Positions 9,229-16,784 of a DNA stretch of 28,852 nt are shown here, piece after piece. The stretch comes from BS750m-G4 sp964472195 (lineage in GTDB: Bacteria > Bacteroidota > Ignavibacteria > Tepidaquicellales > Tepidaquicellaceae), in assembly GCA_964472195.1 (NCBI GenBank), contig CAYYJH010000034.1:1-28852 (forward strand). Direction: 5' to 3'. Position 1 is the stretch's first letter, and each line of letters starts with the position of its first letter. The position numbers and the translations under genes are program-made. The notes under the pieces are model-generated. The model had not been told where the DNA came from. It saw nothing but the letters and a program-made list of their open reading frames with translations, and did not search any database.

Positions 9229-9951
9229 TTATTTATTCATTTTAGGTTCTTGTTTTTTATCCTCAGACGTTTCTTCAGGAAAACATTTTTCGTATTCGAG
9301 TGGATGCTTTTCTTTTAAGTCTTCTTTACTCATTTTTCCCGTTAACCAAATACTGTTCATAGGAAAAACGTCCGGTGACAGGTGAACGTCGTAAATATGC
9401 CAGATAAAAAGAACCAGAAAAATCAGCAAACCCTCATAACTATGTATTAAGTTTGTTATATCCCAGAGCCATTTAGGTACAATCATTCCAATTTGCCAGA
9501 CTTTCAGTAACAATATTACCCCTGTTATTATCATTATTATACTACCTAATACAACTCCCCAGTACTGAAATTTCTGTGCAAGATTATATCTTGCAAATAC
9601 TGGTTTTTGCTTGCTAATCCTGAAATTATATTTAAAGCTTATAATAAAATCTTTGAAATCTTTTTTTCTATATTTAATTTCAGAAATCTCTTTATGTCCT
9701 TTATCCGAAAAAGTAAAGTAAAAGAAATGAAAAATACAAAGAGCAATTAATATAAAAGCAAATATGATATGAATCGTTCCTCTATTTTGAAGACCTCCTT
9801 CGAGATCGATAATGAATTTACCGAATGAAGAATCATAAAATGCTAAAGATAATCCTGTAATCAGTAAAACGATAAGTGTGATAAAAAGAATAATGTGCTG
9901 TATTCTTTCAATAAGATTAAAGCGGAGTATGTAATCCTTATTTGTAGTCAT
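9229..9951 (-). CDS. b-type cytochrome, formate-dehydrogenase gamma/b561-like (complete)
   Basis: This 240-residue membrane protein has four hydrophobic segments bearing histidines in the places used for two b hemes in this superfamily (IERIQHIILF, GTIHIIF, CIFHFFYF, NLIHSYEG, FIWHIYDVHLSPDVFP). It ends in a charged cytoplasmic tail. It is the only complete copy of the three tandem b-type cytochrome genes in the operon, so it shows what the gap-truncated copies lack. It is followed by the 9-heme cytochrome gene, which starts one base after its stop. The inferred role is quinone oxidation or reduction coupled to that cytochrome. No enzyme large subunit (hydrogenase or formate dehydrogenase) is encoded nearby, so the partner is more likely the multiheme protein. 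Confidence 0.88.
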   Translation of the reverse strand: MTTNKDYILRFNLIERIQHIILFITLIVLLITGLSLAFYDSSFGKFIIDLEGGLQNRGTIHIIFAFILIALCIFHFFYFTFSDKGHKEISEIKYRKKDFKDFIISFKYNFRISKQKPVFARYNLAQKFQYWGVVLGSIIMIITGVILLLKVWQIGMIVPKWLWDITNLIHSYEGLLIFLVLFIWHIYDVHLSPDVFPMNSIWLTGKMSKEDLKEKHPLEYEKCFPEETSEDKKQEPKMNK

Positions 9952-10049
9952 GATAGTTAATCTTTTATATAAAATTTTTGTTAAAAAATTTTCACGAGGT
10001 CGATTTCTGCTTTTTCATCTGCTAAGCGTTAACAAGATTCTCTTTATTA

Positions 10050-10469
10050 TTAACCTTGTCCTTTTTCTATTTCTTCGAGTTCTAAGGGATGTTCGTGTTC
10101 CATTTGTTCACGTGTGAGGAAGCCAGTTAGCCAGGCTTTATTCATCGGAAATACATCGGGATTAAGAAACACAAAATAGAAATGCCAGACAATTATAGCG
10201 AGTGTTGCTAAAATTGCTTCATAAAAATGTATGGCTGTTGCTATATCCATTCCAGCTACATTGATCAAAGGAAAGAATGTATTTTCAAACCAGAGAACCA
10301 TACCAGTTAAACCCATTAATACAGTTCCCCATACAACTGCCCAGTATTCCATTCTCTCAATATAACTAAATCTCCCATATTTCGGTTTTTCATTTGTTTT
10401 ACCAAGGAAATAAGCAAAAGACTTTCGAATATCTGATAAATCACTCTTCCGGAGCATCATATCCTTGAA
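10050..10469 (-). CDS. b-type cytochrome, C-terminal half only (N-terminus lost in gap)
   Basis: From the first internal ATG this reads as 136 residues, but the frame stays open into the gap (FKD before MMLRKSD). The sequence aligns with the second half of the other two b-type cytochromes: YGRFSYIERMEYWAVVWG, an IHFYEAILATLAIIVWHF segment and FLNPDVFPMNKAWLTGFLT. The first two transmembrane segments, about 120 residues or 360 bp, are therefore missing, so the real gap must be well over 100 bp. It is not a genuine short gene. It sits just after the 19-heme cytochrome gene and is the likely quinone-side partner of that protein. Confidence 0.85.
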   Translation of the reverse strand, partial: FKDMMLRKSDLSDIRKSFAYFLGKTNEKPKYGRFSYIERMEYWAVVWGTVLMGLTGMVLWFENTFFPLINVAGMDIATAIHFYEAILATLAIIVWHFYFVFLNPDVFPMNKAWLTGFLTREQMEHEHPLELEEIEKGQG

Positions 10470-10569
10470 NNNNNNNNNNNNNNNNNNNNNNNNNNNNNNN
10501 NNNNNNNNNNNNNNNNNNNNNNNNNNNNNNNNNNNNNNNNNNNNNNNNNNNNNNNNNNNNNNNNNNNNN
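10470..10569. other. Assembly gap (100 N) before a b-type cytochrome
   Basis: Exactly 100 N of unknown true length. It lies 5 bp beyond the stop codon of the 19-heme cytochrome gene and removes the first half of a b-type cytochrome. Comparison with the complete paralog implies that at least about 360 bp are missing. Confidence 0.95.
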
Positions 10570-10574
10570 AAATA

Positions 10575-12485
10575 TTATGTCTTTTTTAATTTTAATTTCT
10601 TCTTATAATCAAGAATATTGTGTATTATCATAAAAGAAATTGTTCCTACGATAAACAATATATAAACATTCGTTATCCAAAATAAAAGAGGAAACTGTGT
10701 CGATGCTTTTGTTACATGTATCGGTGAATTCAATAACACCTCACTCGCTCCAGGGTGGCATTCTCCACATGTAAAAGGTAAGTTATCCTTGTATATACTG
10801 GATAAAGGATCAATAGATGTACGAATGTCATGATTACCATGACAGCTTTCACAATTTGCAGTGATAGTCGACCCTCCTCTTACAGCAAGTCCGTGATAAC
10901 TTTCCCCGTATGCTTCTGTCATTCCTGCAGGAAGGTCATAACTCTCAATAATTTCATAATCAGCATGACAATCAGAACACAGTTTCACGATTCCTGCAGA
11001 ATTTGAAAGCGGGTTGTTTTCATCATCTTTATCCATCACCTGGTGGTTTCCGTGACAGTCCACACAATTGGGTGCTTCAGAATTCTCATGTTCCATTATG
11101 GATTGCTGGTGAACACTTCCTGTAAACTCAGAGTACTGTTTCACATGACAACCCTTTGAACCACAAGTCCTTGAAACATTCCTGTGTGTTATCCTTGAAT
11201 CAGGATTTTTTATATCTTTCATTTCGTGAGCACCGTGACAATCGGAACAAGTCGCCGCTTTTGTATTTCCGTTTTTCAAAGCTATATAGTGAAAGCTTCC
11301 TTTGTATTCATCGATATGAAGATTTTTTTCATTATTTTCCTTAGCAAGAACATACGTAATTTTTCCTTTAGAATGGCATTTAAGACACAGGTCAGTCTGG
11401 TTAAGCTTTGAAAACTCCTCGGATGTTAAAGCTGATTTAATTCCGTGCTCCCCGTGACAATCTGTACACGATGGTGCATCTTTGGAATTATTCTTGTATG
11501 CGATACCGTGATCCGATTTTAAGAACTTCTCGACAACTTCTGTATGACACTTACTGCAAGTTCCAAACATTTTTTCCTTGTTCAAAGAGGAGCGTGGATC
11601 GTTTGCTTTTTCAATCATGTGATTACCATGACAATCCGAACAACCCGCAGCAGGTTTTCCGTCTTTTTGTATAGAACCGTGAATACTGGTTTTGTACTCC
11701 TTAACAAATTTGGCTGAACCCTCCTTATCTCCCGGGAAAAGTTTTTCATCTAAATGACACTTTAAGCAGGACTGAGATTCGACTGACATCTTGCTCGATA
11801 TAATTTGATGTGCACCGTGACAATCCACACAAGTGGGAGCTTTTTTTGTACCGGATTTTAATAAAGTCCTGTGAATACTATTGTCAAATTTCTTTTTACT
11901 GCTTTGATGACACGCCCCGCAGGAATTCTCAATTTCATTCTTCGAAATTTTCTTTGTAGCATGTCCTCCTTTATGACAGCTTTCACATGCAACATTTCTC
12001 TTTCCATGTATGCTGTTTTCAAACGCACGAATATTACTATTTGTATGGCATTTTATACAATTTTTAGTCTGAACCTTCGCGAAATCTTTCGCAGGTTTGA
12101 TGTAATGTTTTGAATGACAATTAGAACACTTTACATTCTTATGAATATTATTTCTAAGACTCCTGTTAGCATCATGACAGTTTGAGCAATTTACTGTAGA
12201 GGCACCCGAGGTATGTGGAATATTTTCCGGGTCATAATTCATGTGGCAGGATAGGCAATCATTATGTCCGTGAACAGAATTTTCGTAAGCTTCAGGATTA
12301 ACATATAATGAAACCTTTCTTCCGTTCTTTTCCATCGTGAGTTCCTGGTCTTCATGGCAAACAAGACAATCATCAACATCTTTTGCTTTTACATTTATAA
12401 AACTATCAAGAGTTATAGTCAATAATAAAGCTGCGATAATGATTGTAATTAAAATTGATGTGCGTCTAATGTATTTGCTGTTCAT
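10575..12485 (-). CDS. 19-heme c-type cytochrome with N- and C-terminal membrane anchors
   Basis: This 636-residue protein has an N-terminal hydrophobic signal/anchor (about residues 9-30), 18 CXXCH motifs plus one CX4CH (CGSKGCH), and a C-terminal transmembrane helix (about 603-625) with a basic tail. The core is a tandem repeat of SxHG ... CxDCHGxH ... CxxCH units, the same architecture as the 9-heme protein but about twice as long. That suggests expansion by unit duplication. The start is supported by AGGA shortly upstream and by a 20-bp overlap with the end of the small receiver-like gene, so translation of the two is probably coupled. It is the second gene behind the candidate sigma-54 promoter. 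The inferred role is a long periplasmic electron wire partnered with the gap-truncated b-type cytochrome downstream. Confidence 0.9.
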   Translation of the reverse strand: MNSKYIRRTSILITIIIAALLLTITLDSFINVKAKDVDDCLVCHEDQELTMEKNGRKVSLYVNPEAYENSVHGHNDCLSCHMNYDPENIPHTSGASTVNCSNCHDANRSLRNNIHKNVKCSNCHSKHYIKPAKDFAKVQTKNCIKCHTNSNIRAFENSIHGKRNVACESCHKGGHATKKISKNEIENSCGACHQSSKKKFDNSIHRTLLKSGTKKAPTCVDCHGAHQIISSKMSVESQSCLKCHLDEKLFPGDKEGSAKFVKEYKTSIHGSIQKDGKPAAGCSDCHGNHMIEKANDPRSSLNKEKMFGTCSKCHTEVVEKFLKSDHGIAYKNNSKDAPSCTDCHGEHGIKSALTSEEFSKLNQTDLCLKCHSKGKITYVLAKENNEKNLHIDEYKGSFHYIALKNGNTKAATCSDCHGAHEMKDIKNPDSRITHRNVSRTCGSKGCHVKQYSEFTGSVHQQSIMEHENSEAPNCVDCHGNHQVMDKDDENNPLSNSAGIVKLCSDCHADYEIIESYDLPAGMTEAYGESYHGLAVRGGSTITANCESCHGNHDIRTSIDPLSSIYKDNLPFTCGECHPGASEVLLNSPIHVTKASTQFPLLFWITNVYILFIVGTISFMIIHNILDYKKKLKLKKT

Positions 12486-12840
12486 CTTTTTTCCTATTAT
12501 AAATTTCTTCTAAAACATTTCCCAGTTCGCTTAATTTTAATGGTTCAGAAATCTGTTTACATCCATTTGCTAATTCAGAATCTGATTCCTGCAAAAAAGG
12601 GAGGTATATAATATCCAGATTAGAAAATTTTATTTTGATTTTATACTGAATCTCTTTGTTTATTCCTTTGTCAATAACAATACAATCCGGAGATATATCT
12701 AAATTCTCAAAATCATTATAATTCATATCATCCACGTTTGTACAGTTAAATATGAAATTACTATTTTGAAATGTTTTATTGATAAGCTTACACAATAATG
12801 AAGTCATGCAAAATATATGTACATAAAATTTCTTTTTCAT
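12466..12840 (-). CDS. Receiver-like small protein (probable pseudo-receiver), leader gene of cytochrome operon
   Basis: This 124-residue soluble protein has no strong family motif. The alternation of predicted strands and helices follows a CheY-like receiver: FYVHIFC, a helix, NFIFNC, CIVIDKG with an Asp at the usual phosphorylation place, DIIYLPFLQ, CKQISEPLKLSEL and a final helix. The acidic pair normally after strand 1 is absent, and the conserved Lys-Pro of strand 5 reads Glu-Pro. It would therefore be a degenerate, probably non-phosphorylated receiver. It is the first gene after the candidate sigma-54 promoter and overlaps the 19-heme gene by 20 bp, so it is clearly part of the operon. 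A regulatory or assembly role is a guess. The receiver assignment rests on pattern alone. Confidence 0.6.
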   Translation of the reverse strand: MKKKFYVHIFCMTSLLCKLINKTFQNSNFIFNCTNVDDMNYNDFENLDISPDCIVIDKGINKEIQYKIKIKFSNLDIIYLPFLQESDSELANGCKQISEPLKLSELGNVLEEIYNRKKDEQQIH

Positions 12841-12871
12841 AAATAATCTGGAATACTAACACAAATAATGT

Positions 12872-12887
12872 AGCAATTTTCATACCA
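12872..12887 (-). promoter_or_regulatory. Candidate sigma-54 promoter of the cytochrome operon
   Basis: Read on the minus strand this is TGGTATGAAAATTGCT, which has the sigma-54 layout: -24 GG (12885-12886), ten bases, then -12 GC (12873-12874). Transcription would start near 12861, about 20 bp before the first gene of the cytochrome operon. A 17-bp dyad sits about 105 bp upstream, where an NtrC-type activator would bind, and such an activator is encoded next door. Confidence 0.72.
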
Positions 12888-12957
12888 GTTTGTAAGTGAA
12901 GAAAAACCTATAAAAGGAGTTGAAATTAGTGTTTATTAAGATTCTGTATTAGAGCAC

Positions 12958-12974
12958 TGTGGAAATTATCTACA
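12958..12974. promoter_or_regulatory. Candidate enhancer site (UAS) for NtrC-type activator
   Basis: TGTGGAAATTATCTACA is an imperfect inverted repeat (TGTGGA-N5-TCTACA). It lies between the stop of the sigma-54 activator gene and the candidate sigma-54 promoter of the cytochrome operon, centred at about -105. Nearly the same sequence occurs at 14413-14429, and looser copies at 14445-14461 and 16668-16684, each upstream of a sigma-54-like element. Confidence 0.65.
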
Positions 12975-13003
12975 GTTGATTTAGATATGTATGTAAGGAT
13001 TCT

Positions 13004-14374
13004 TTATGATTTAAGGACTGGTTGTATATTATAGTCTTTAATTTTTTTGTATAAAGTTTTTCTATCTATACCTAAAATTTGTGATGCTTTAAGTTTATTC
13101 CAATTTTCTCTATGTAAGATTAAATCAATGTAAGCCTTCTCTAATTCCTGAAGATTCTCAGGTTTGGAATTTTTAATACAATCTTCTAATGTATCAATGC
13201 TCTTATCAAATTTAAAATTATCCACATCAATTGTGTCATTAGGAGCCGTAATAGCAGCTTGTTCAAGCACATTTTCGAGTTCCCGAATATTCCCTTTCCA
13301 ATTATTGTTAACAAGGACATCAAGAGCCAGGGATGTAATTTTTAAATCTTTATTAAATTTCTCCGACAAAATTCTCAGATAATTATTTACTAATAAAGAA
13401 ATATCCTCCCTTCTTTCATTTAATGGGGGAAGGGTAATTGACACGGTTGATATTCTATAGTAAAGATCTTCCCGGAATTTTTTCTCTTCTGTTAGTAACT
13501 TTAAATTCTGATTCGTTGCTGATATCAGTCGAACATTAACTTTAATAACTTTATCACCTCCGAGAGGTTTTATTTCCCAGGTTTCGACAACTCTTAGTAG
13601 TTTTGCCTGTAAATTATAAGGCATCTCGGCAATTTCATCAAGAAATAATGTTCCACCATTTGCCTGCTCGAAAACCCCTTTTTGTACATCCGTTGCTCCT
13701 GTAAATGCACCTCGAACATGTCCAAATAGTTCACTCTCTAACAAATTCTCAGGTATAGCACTACAATTAATAGCTATAAATGGTTTGAATTTTCTTCCAC
13801 TGTTATAATGTATTGCCTTTGCAACTAACTCTTTACCCGTGCCGCTTTCACCTTCGATCAAAGCATTAACATTTATTCCAGCAATCTTTCTTATAAACTC
13901 AAATACCATTAACATACTTTTACTCTTACCTATCATATTTCCGAATGTATAGTTTTCTTTTAACATCGATTTCAAATTATACACTTCTTTTTTCAGCTTA
14001 ATATTTTCAACAGCTTTCTCAACTTTTATCAAAAATTCTTCCATGTTAAAGGGTTTATTAACATAATCAAAAGCACCGTTTTTCATAGACTCAACTGCAG
14101 AATTAACCGAGCCATATCCCGTTATCATTATAAACACGCTATCTGCAGGTTTATTTCTTAACAGATCGAGCCCGGAAAGCTTCGGCATTTGTAAATCAGA
14201 AATTATTAAATGATAAAAATCTTTCTCGATCATCTCCTTTGCTTTAAGACTATCATTTGCTTCGTAAATATCATATCCATTTTTTTTCAGGACTTTTCTT
14301 AATAGTTGAGTTGAATTAGGTTCGTCATCTATTATGAGTATTTTTATGTCTTTTTTCATAATTCTATTAACCAT
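13004..14374 (-). CDS. Sigma-54-dependent NtrC-family response regulator (intact)
   Basis: The 456 residues show three domains. A receiver (about 10-125) has the acidic pair IIDDE and phospho-acceptor D60 in IISDLQMP, with the conserved NKPF lysine. An AAA+ sigma-54 interaction domain (about 145-385) has Walker A GESGTGKE (174-181), GAFTGA (222-227), Walker B GGTLFLDE and an FREDLYYR arginine finger. A Fis-type helix-turn-helix (about 425-450) follows. All residues needed for ATP hydrolysis and sigma-54 contact are present. The start is uncertain: the ATG at 14359 (MKKDIKIL) is as plausible as 14374, and neither has a clear ribosome-binding site. The gene sits between two promoters that carry the same 17-bp dyad and sigma-54 elements, so it is the best candidate for their activator. 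Its kinase is not fixed by adjacency. The soluble PAS kinase at 19096-20316 is one candidate. Confidence 0.93.
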   Translation of the reverse strand: MVNRIMKKDIKILIIDDEPNSTQLLRKVLKKNGYDIYEANDSLKAKEMIEKDFYHLIISDLQMPKLSGLDLLRNKPADSVFIMITGYGSVNSAVESMKNGAFDYVNKPFNMEEFLIKVEKAVENIKLKKEVYNLKSMLKENYTFGNMIGKSKSMLMVFEFIRKIAGINVNALIEGESGTGKELVAKAIHYNSGRKFKPFIAINCSAIPENLLESELFGHVRGAFTGATDVQKGVFEQANGGTLFLDEIAEMPYNLQAKLLRVVETWEIKPLGGDKVIKVNVRLISATNQNLKLLTEEKKFREDLYYRISTVSITLPPLNERREDISLLVNNYLRILSEKFNKDLKITSLALDVLVNNNWKGNIRELENVLEQAAITAPNDTIDVDNFKFDKSIDTLEDCIKNSKPENLQELEKAYIDLILHRENWNKLKASQILGIDRKTLYKKIKDYNIQPVLKS

Positions 14375-14412
14375 GTTCGTAATTATAAATACTAAACAAA
14401 GTTAGGAATTAA

Positions 14413-14429
14413 TGTGGAGATAATCTACA
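14413..14429. promoter_or_regulatory. Candidate enhancer site (UAS), distal copy
   Basis: TGTGGAGATAATCTACA differs from the site at 12958-12974 in only two bases of the spacer and keeps both half-sites. It is centred about 150 bp upstream of the predicted start of the 8-heme surface cytochrome transcript. It is 32 bp centre to centre from a second copy, close to three helical turns, so bound regulators would face the same side. Confidence 0.65.
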
Positions 14430-14444
14430 CTAAATTTTTAAAAG

Positions 14445-14461
14445 TGTTGCAATACTCCACA
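14445..14461. promoter_or_regulatory. Candidate enhancer site (UAS), proximal copy
   Basis: TGTTGCAATACTCCACA fits the looser pattern TGT-N3-N5-TCYACA. It is centred about 117 bp upstream of the predicted sigma-54 start and paired with the stronger site at 14413-14429. Confidence 0.55.
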
Positions 14462-14543
14462 CTAAAATTAGTACCCGATTATCAAAAAAGTGAATAATGC
14501 TTAATAACTAAATAAAAAGGGGGATTTCTTCGTTCCTTATTTA

Positions 14544-14559
14544 TGGCATATAACTTGCA
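14544..14559 (+). promoter_or_regulatory. Sigma-54 promoter of the 8-heme surface cytochrome
   Basis: TGGCATATAACTTGCA matches the sigma-54 consensus very closely, with GG at 14545-14546, ten bases, then GC at 14557-14558. Transcription would start near 14570 and give a leader of about 70 nt before the ATG at 14641. Two copies of the 17-bp dyad lie 110-150 bp upstream. Confidence 0.82.
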
Positions 14560-14640
14560 ATACATTTAGTAATATTTATTTCATTTTCAAAAAGAATTAA
14601 AATATTTCATAACAATTTAACTTAGTTAGAGGAGAAAAAA

Positions 14641-16464
14641 ATGCAAAAAACATTACTACTAATCGCTGGATTCTTGTTTGTTGTGGCTTCATTTGTATTA
14701 TATGAAACTGACGCTCAAGCAGATGATCCAAAATTAGCGAACTATGTTGGTGCCGGTGCTTGCAGCGGATGTCATTCAGGTCAATTCAATGAATGGAAAG
14801 CTACACTGCACGCACAGATACACATGACACCCGGACCAGGAACAGTAAGACCAACATGGTCTGGAAACGTTAGCATGGGCTCTGCATACAACAATGCATC
14901 GGTTACTCTAAGTCTTGTTGGAGGAGTTTACAAGATCACACTGAACCCAACATCTGGTTCACCTGCAACTTACGATATAGCTTTTACTTATGGTGGAGGA
15001 TTTAAACAAAGGTATCTTACACACATAAACAACACTTATTATGCTATGATGCCGATACAATATAATCTTTTGAAATATATGAACAACACATCCGGGAGTT
15101 GGGTTTTATACCACCCGGAAAGATGGTTTAACACTGACGGAACGTTAAAATCTATCAACACAAATTCTTTCAGGTCAAAAGCTTATGATAAGAATTGTGC
15201 TGGTTGTCACATGACAGGACTTGGCATAACAATGAATGTAAGCGGTCCAGATACATCCTGGACGGCAACATGGGCAAACAGTAACGATACATTAAACAAC
15301 AAAATCAGCTGTGAAGCCTGCCACGGTCCTGGCAGTGACCATATAAGTGGACCATCAACCAGTAATATATACGGTCCAACACAAATGAATGCAGCTCCAT
15401 TAGCCAGGCAGCAAGAAATTTGTGGTCAATGTCACTTCAGAGGTGCAAGCTCAAACAAAACTTTCGGATATGCATGGAATGAAACAACTAATTCAGCTTA
15501 TCAACCCGGGCAGGTTTTAGCTAACTATATCGCACCATGGCAGACATTACTAAACGTAAATGGTGGACCCGGTATGTGGCCCGATTCAGTTACATCAAGA
15601 AGACACCACCAGCAATGGCAGGATTTGGCGTTTAATTCACCTCATAACAACACAATGAATTGCTACAAATGCCATGATGCACATAAAGTTGGAACAGTCG
15701 GACACCAATTAAAGCTCGAAAATGACAATAACGATCTTTGCCTGCAATGTCATACACACTTTGGAAGTGTGGGAAATCCTAATATCACAGCCATTACAAA
15801 TCATACACACCACACATATGACCCTACAAACAACAGTAATACGGGCGGTGCTTCAAGGTGTTCGAAATGTCATCTGGCTAAGACTGCTAAATCAGCTAAA
15901 TCATACGATATTCATTCTCATACATTCAGGGTCGTATCTCCAAAAAAGACTCTGGATCATATGGGTACAACCTCTCCAACAAATGGACACATTAACTCAT
16001 GCGCCGGAAGTTGTCATAGAAATCCGGATTCTTTAAGTACTATTCCGAATCTCGGAGTTGGCACTGATGCATCACTTACAAACTGGAGAGAATCGACTGA
16101 TTCATTACTAGCAGATACACTCTGGAGATGGTGGCAAAATCAGAACTGGACTATTAACGTTCAACAGATTTCTTCCGAATTGCCAAAAGATTTCAAATTA
16201 TATCAAAACTTCCCAAATCCATTTAATCCTTCGACAGACATAAGGTTTGCAATACCAAGAAACGGATATGTGTCAATTAAGATATATGATATTACCGGAC
16301 GTGAAGTATTTAAACTTGTAAACGAAGAATTGAAAGCGGGTACATACAGCATAAAATGGAATTCAATTACTAATAATGGGGTATATGCTTCAAGCGGCGT
16401 TTACTTCTATAGAATAGTAACGAATGATTTTGTACAGACTAAGAAAATGATTCTCGTAAAGTAA
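14641..16464 (+). CDS. T9SS-exported octaheme c-type cytochrome (c554-like)
   Basis: This 607-residue protein has an N-terminal signal peptide (hydrophobic to about residue 20, cleavage near DAQA), eight c-heme motifs (seven CXXCH and one CX3CH, CAGSCH) and a T9SS C-terminal sorting domain of about 90 residues. The sorting domain shows YQNFPNPFNPST, IKIYDITGREV, GVYFYRI and a terminal KKMILVK. The heme region resembles cytochrome c554-type and paired-CXXCH families: CSGCHSGQFNEWKATLHA, NCAGCHMTG, CEACHGPGSDH and a late CLQCH. The start is fixed by GAGGAG 7 nt upstream. It has its own sigma-54 promoter and a strong terminator. Family knowledge of the sorting domain implies passage through the outer membrane and attachment to the cell surface, so this is a candidate terminal electron carrier to external acceptors. 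Catalytic activity, such as nitrite or hydroxylamine chemistry, cannot be excluded. Confidence 0.92.
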   Translation: MQKTLLLIAGFLFVVASFVLYETDAQADDPKLANYVGAGACSGCHSGQFNEWKATLHAQIHMTPGPGTVRPTWSGNVSMGSAYNNASVTLSLVGGVYKITLNPTSGSPATYDIAFTYGGGFKQRYLTHINNTYYAMMPIQYNLLKYMNNTSGSWVLYHPERWFNTDGTLKSINTNSFRSKAYDKNCAGCHMTGLGITMNVSGPDTSWTATWANSNDTLNNKISCEACHGPGSDHISGPSTSNIYGPTQMNAAPLARQQEICGQCHFRGASSNKTFGYAWNETTNSAYQPGQVLANYIAPWQTLLNVNGGPGMWPDSVTSRRHHQQWQDLAFNSPHNNTMNCYKCHDAHKVGTVGHQLKLENDNNDLCLQCHTHFGSVGNPNITAITNHTHHTYDPTNNSNTGGASRCSKCHLAKTAKSAKSYDIHSHTFRVVSPKKTLDHMGTTSPTNGHINSCAGSCHRNPDSLSTIPNLGVGTDASLTNWRESTDSLLADTLWRWWQNQNWTINVQQISSELPKDFKLYQNFPNPFNPSTDIRFAIPRNGYVSIKIYDITGREVFKLVNEELKAGTYSIKWNSITNNGVYASSGVYFYRIVTNDFVQTKKMILVK

Positions 16465-16496
16465 AAGTAACTTTTTCATATTACACCCCCGACCGA

Positions 16497-16524
16497 AGCC
16501 CCGAATTTATTCGGGGCTTTTTTT
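16497..16524 (+). terminator. Rho-independent terminator of the octaheme cytochrome gene
   Basis: AGCCCCGAA-TTTA-TTCGGGGCT forms a perfect 9-bp stem followed by a T-run that continues into the assembly gap. The 15 bases just before and into the stem (ACACCCCCGACCGAA, 16483-16497) recur exactly before the next terminator at 18908. Confidence 0.93.
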
Positions 16525-16624
16525 NNNNNNNNNNNNNNNNNNNNNNNNNNNNNNNNNNNNNNNNNNNNNNNNNNNNNNNNNNNNNNNNNNNNNNNNNNNN
16601 NNNNNNNNNNNNNNNNNNNNNNNN
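16525..16624. other. Assembly gap (100 N), intergenic
   Basis: Exactly 100 N of unknown true length, starting inside the T-run of the preceding terminator. Whether a gene is hidden here cannot be told. The flank to the right (16625-16768) shows no convincing coding sequence. Confidence 0.95.
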
Positions 16625-16667
16625 CAGTCCCTTAAAATACTTAATATCTTCATAGAGAGAGTTGCCA

Positions 16668-16684
16668 TGTCCCTTTTTTCCACA
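16668..16684. promoter_or_regulatory. Candidate weak enhancer site (UAS) before third sigma-54-like element
   Basis: TGTCCCTTTTTTCCACA keeps TGT at one end and TCCACA at the other with the same 17-bp length as the other dyads, but the left half-site is poor. It is centred about 119 bp upstream of the start predicted for the sigma-54-like element at 16769, the same distance as for the octaheme gene. Position is the main support. Confidence 0.42.
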
Positions 16685-16768
16685 GTAAAAATTTTCTCAT
16701 TGAGTATTTTATACACACATTCAGAAATTAAGGGAAAAATAATCCTTAAATAACACATGTTTATTTGT

Positions 16769-16784
16769 TGGCATAAATTTTGTA
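16769..16784 (+). promoter_or_regulatory. Near-consensus sigma-54 promoter
   Basis: TGGCATAAATTTTGTA has a perfect -24 half but TTGT instead of TTGC in the -12 half. Transcription would begin near 16795. The next clear gene, the diheme T9SS protein, starts 570 nt further on, so this would give an unusually long leader unless a small RNA or small protein is encoded between. Confidence 0.45.

Noticed and set aside
2264..12485. CRISPR-like or tandem DNA repeats suggested by the regularly spaced CAT/TGACA (CXXCH) codons.
   Set aside because: The periodicity is at the protein level from heme motifs. The nucleotide units are not conserved and spacing is irregular.
16507..16758. An 83-codon minus-strand frame spanning the N gap.
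   Set aside because: About 34 codons are N and the far end is the terminator of the octaheme gene. The remaining 45 residues match no family I know.
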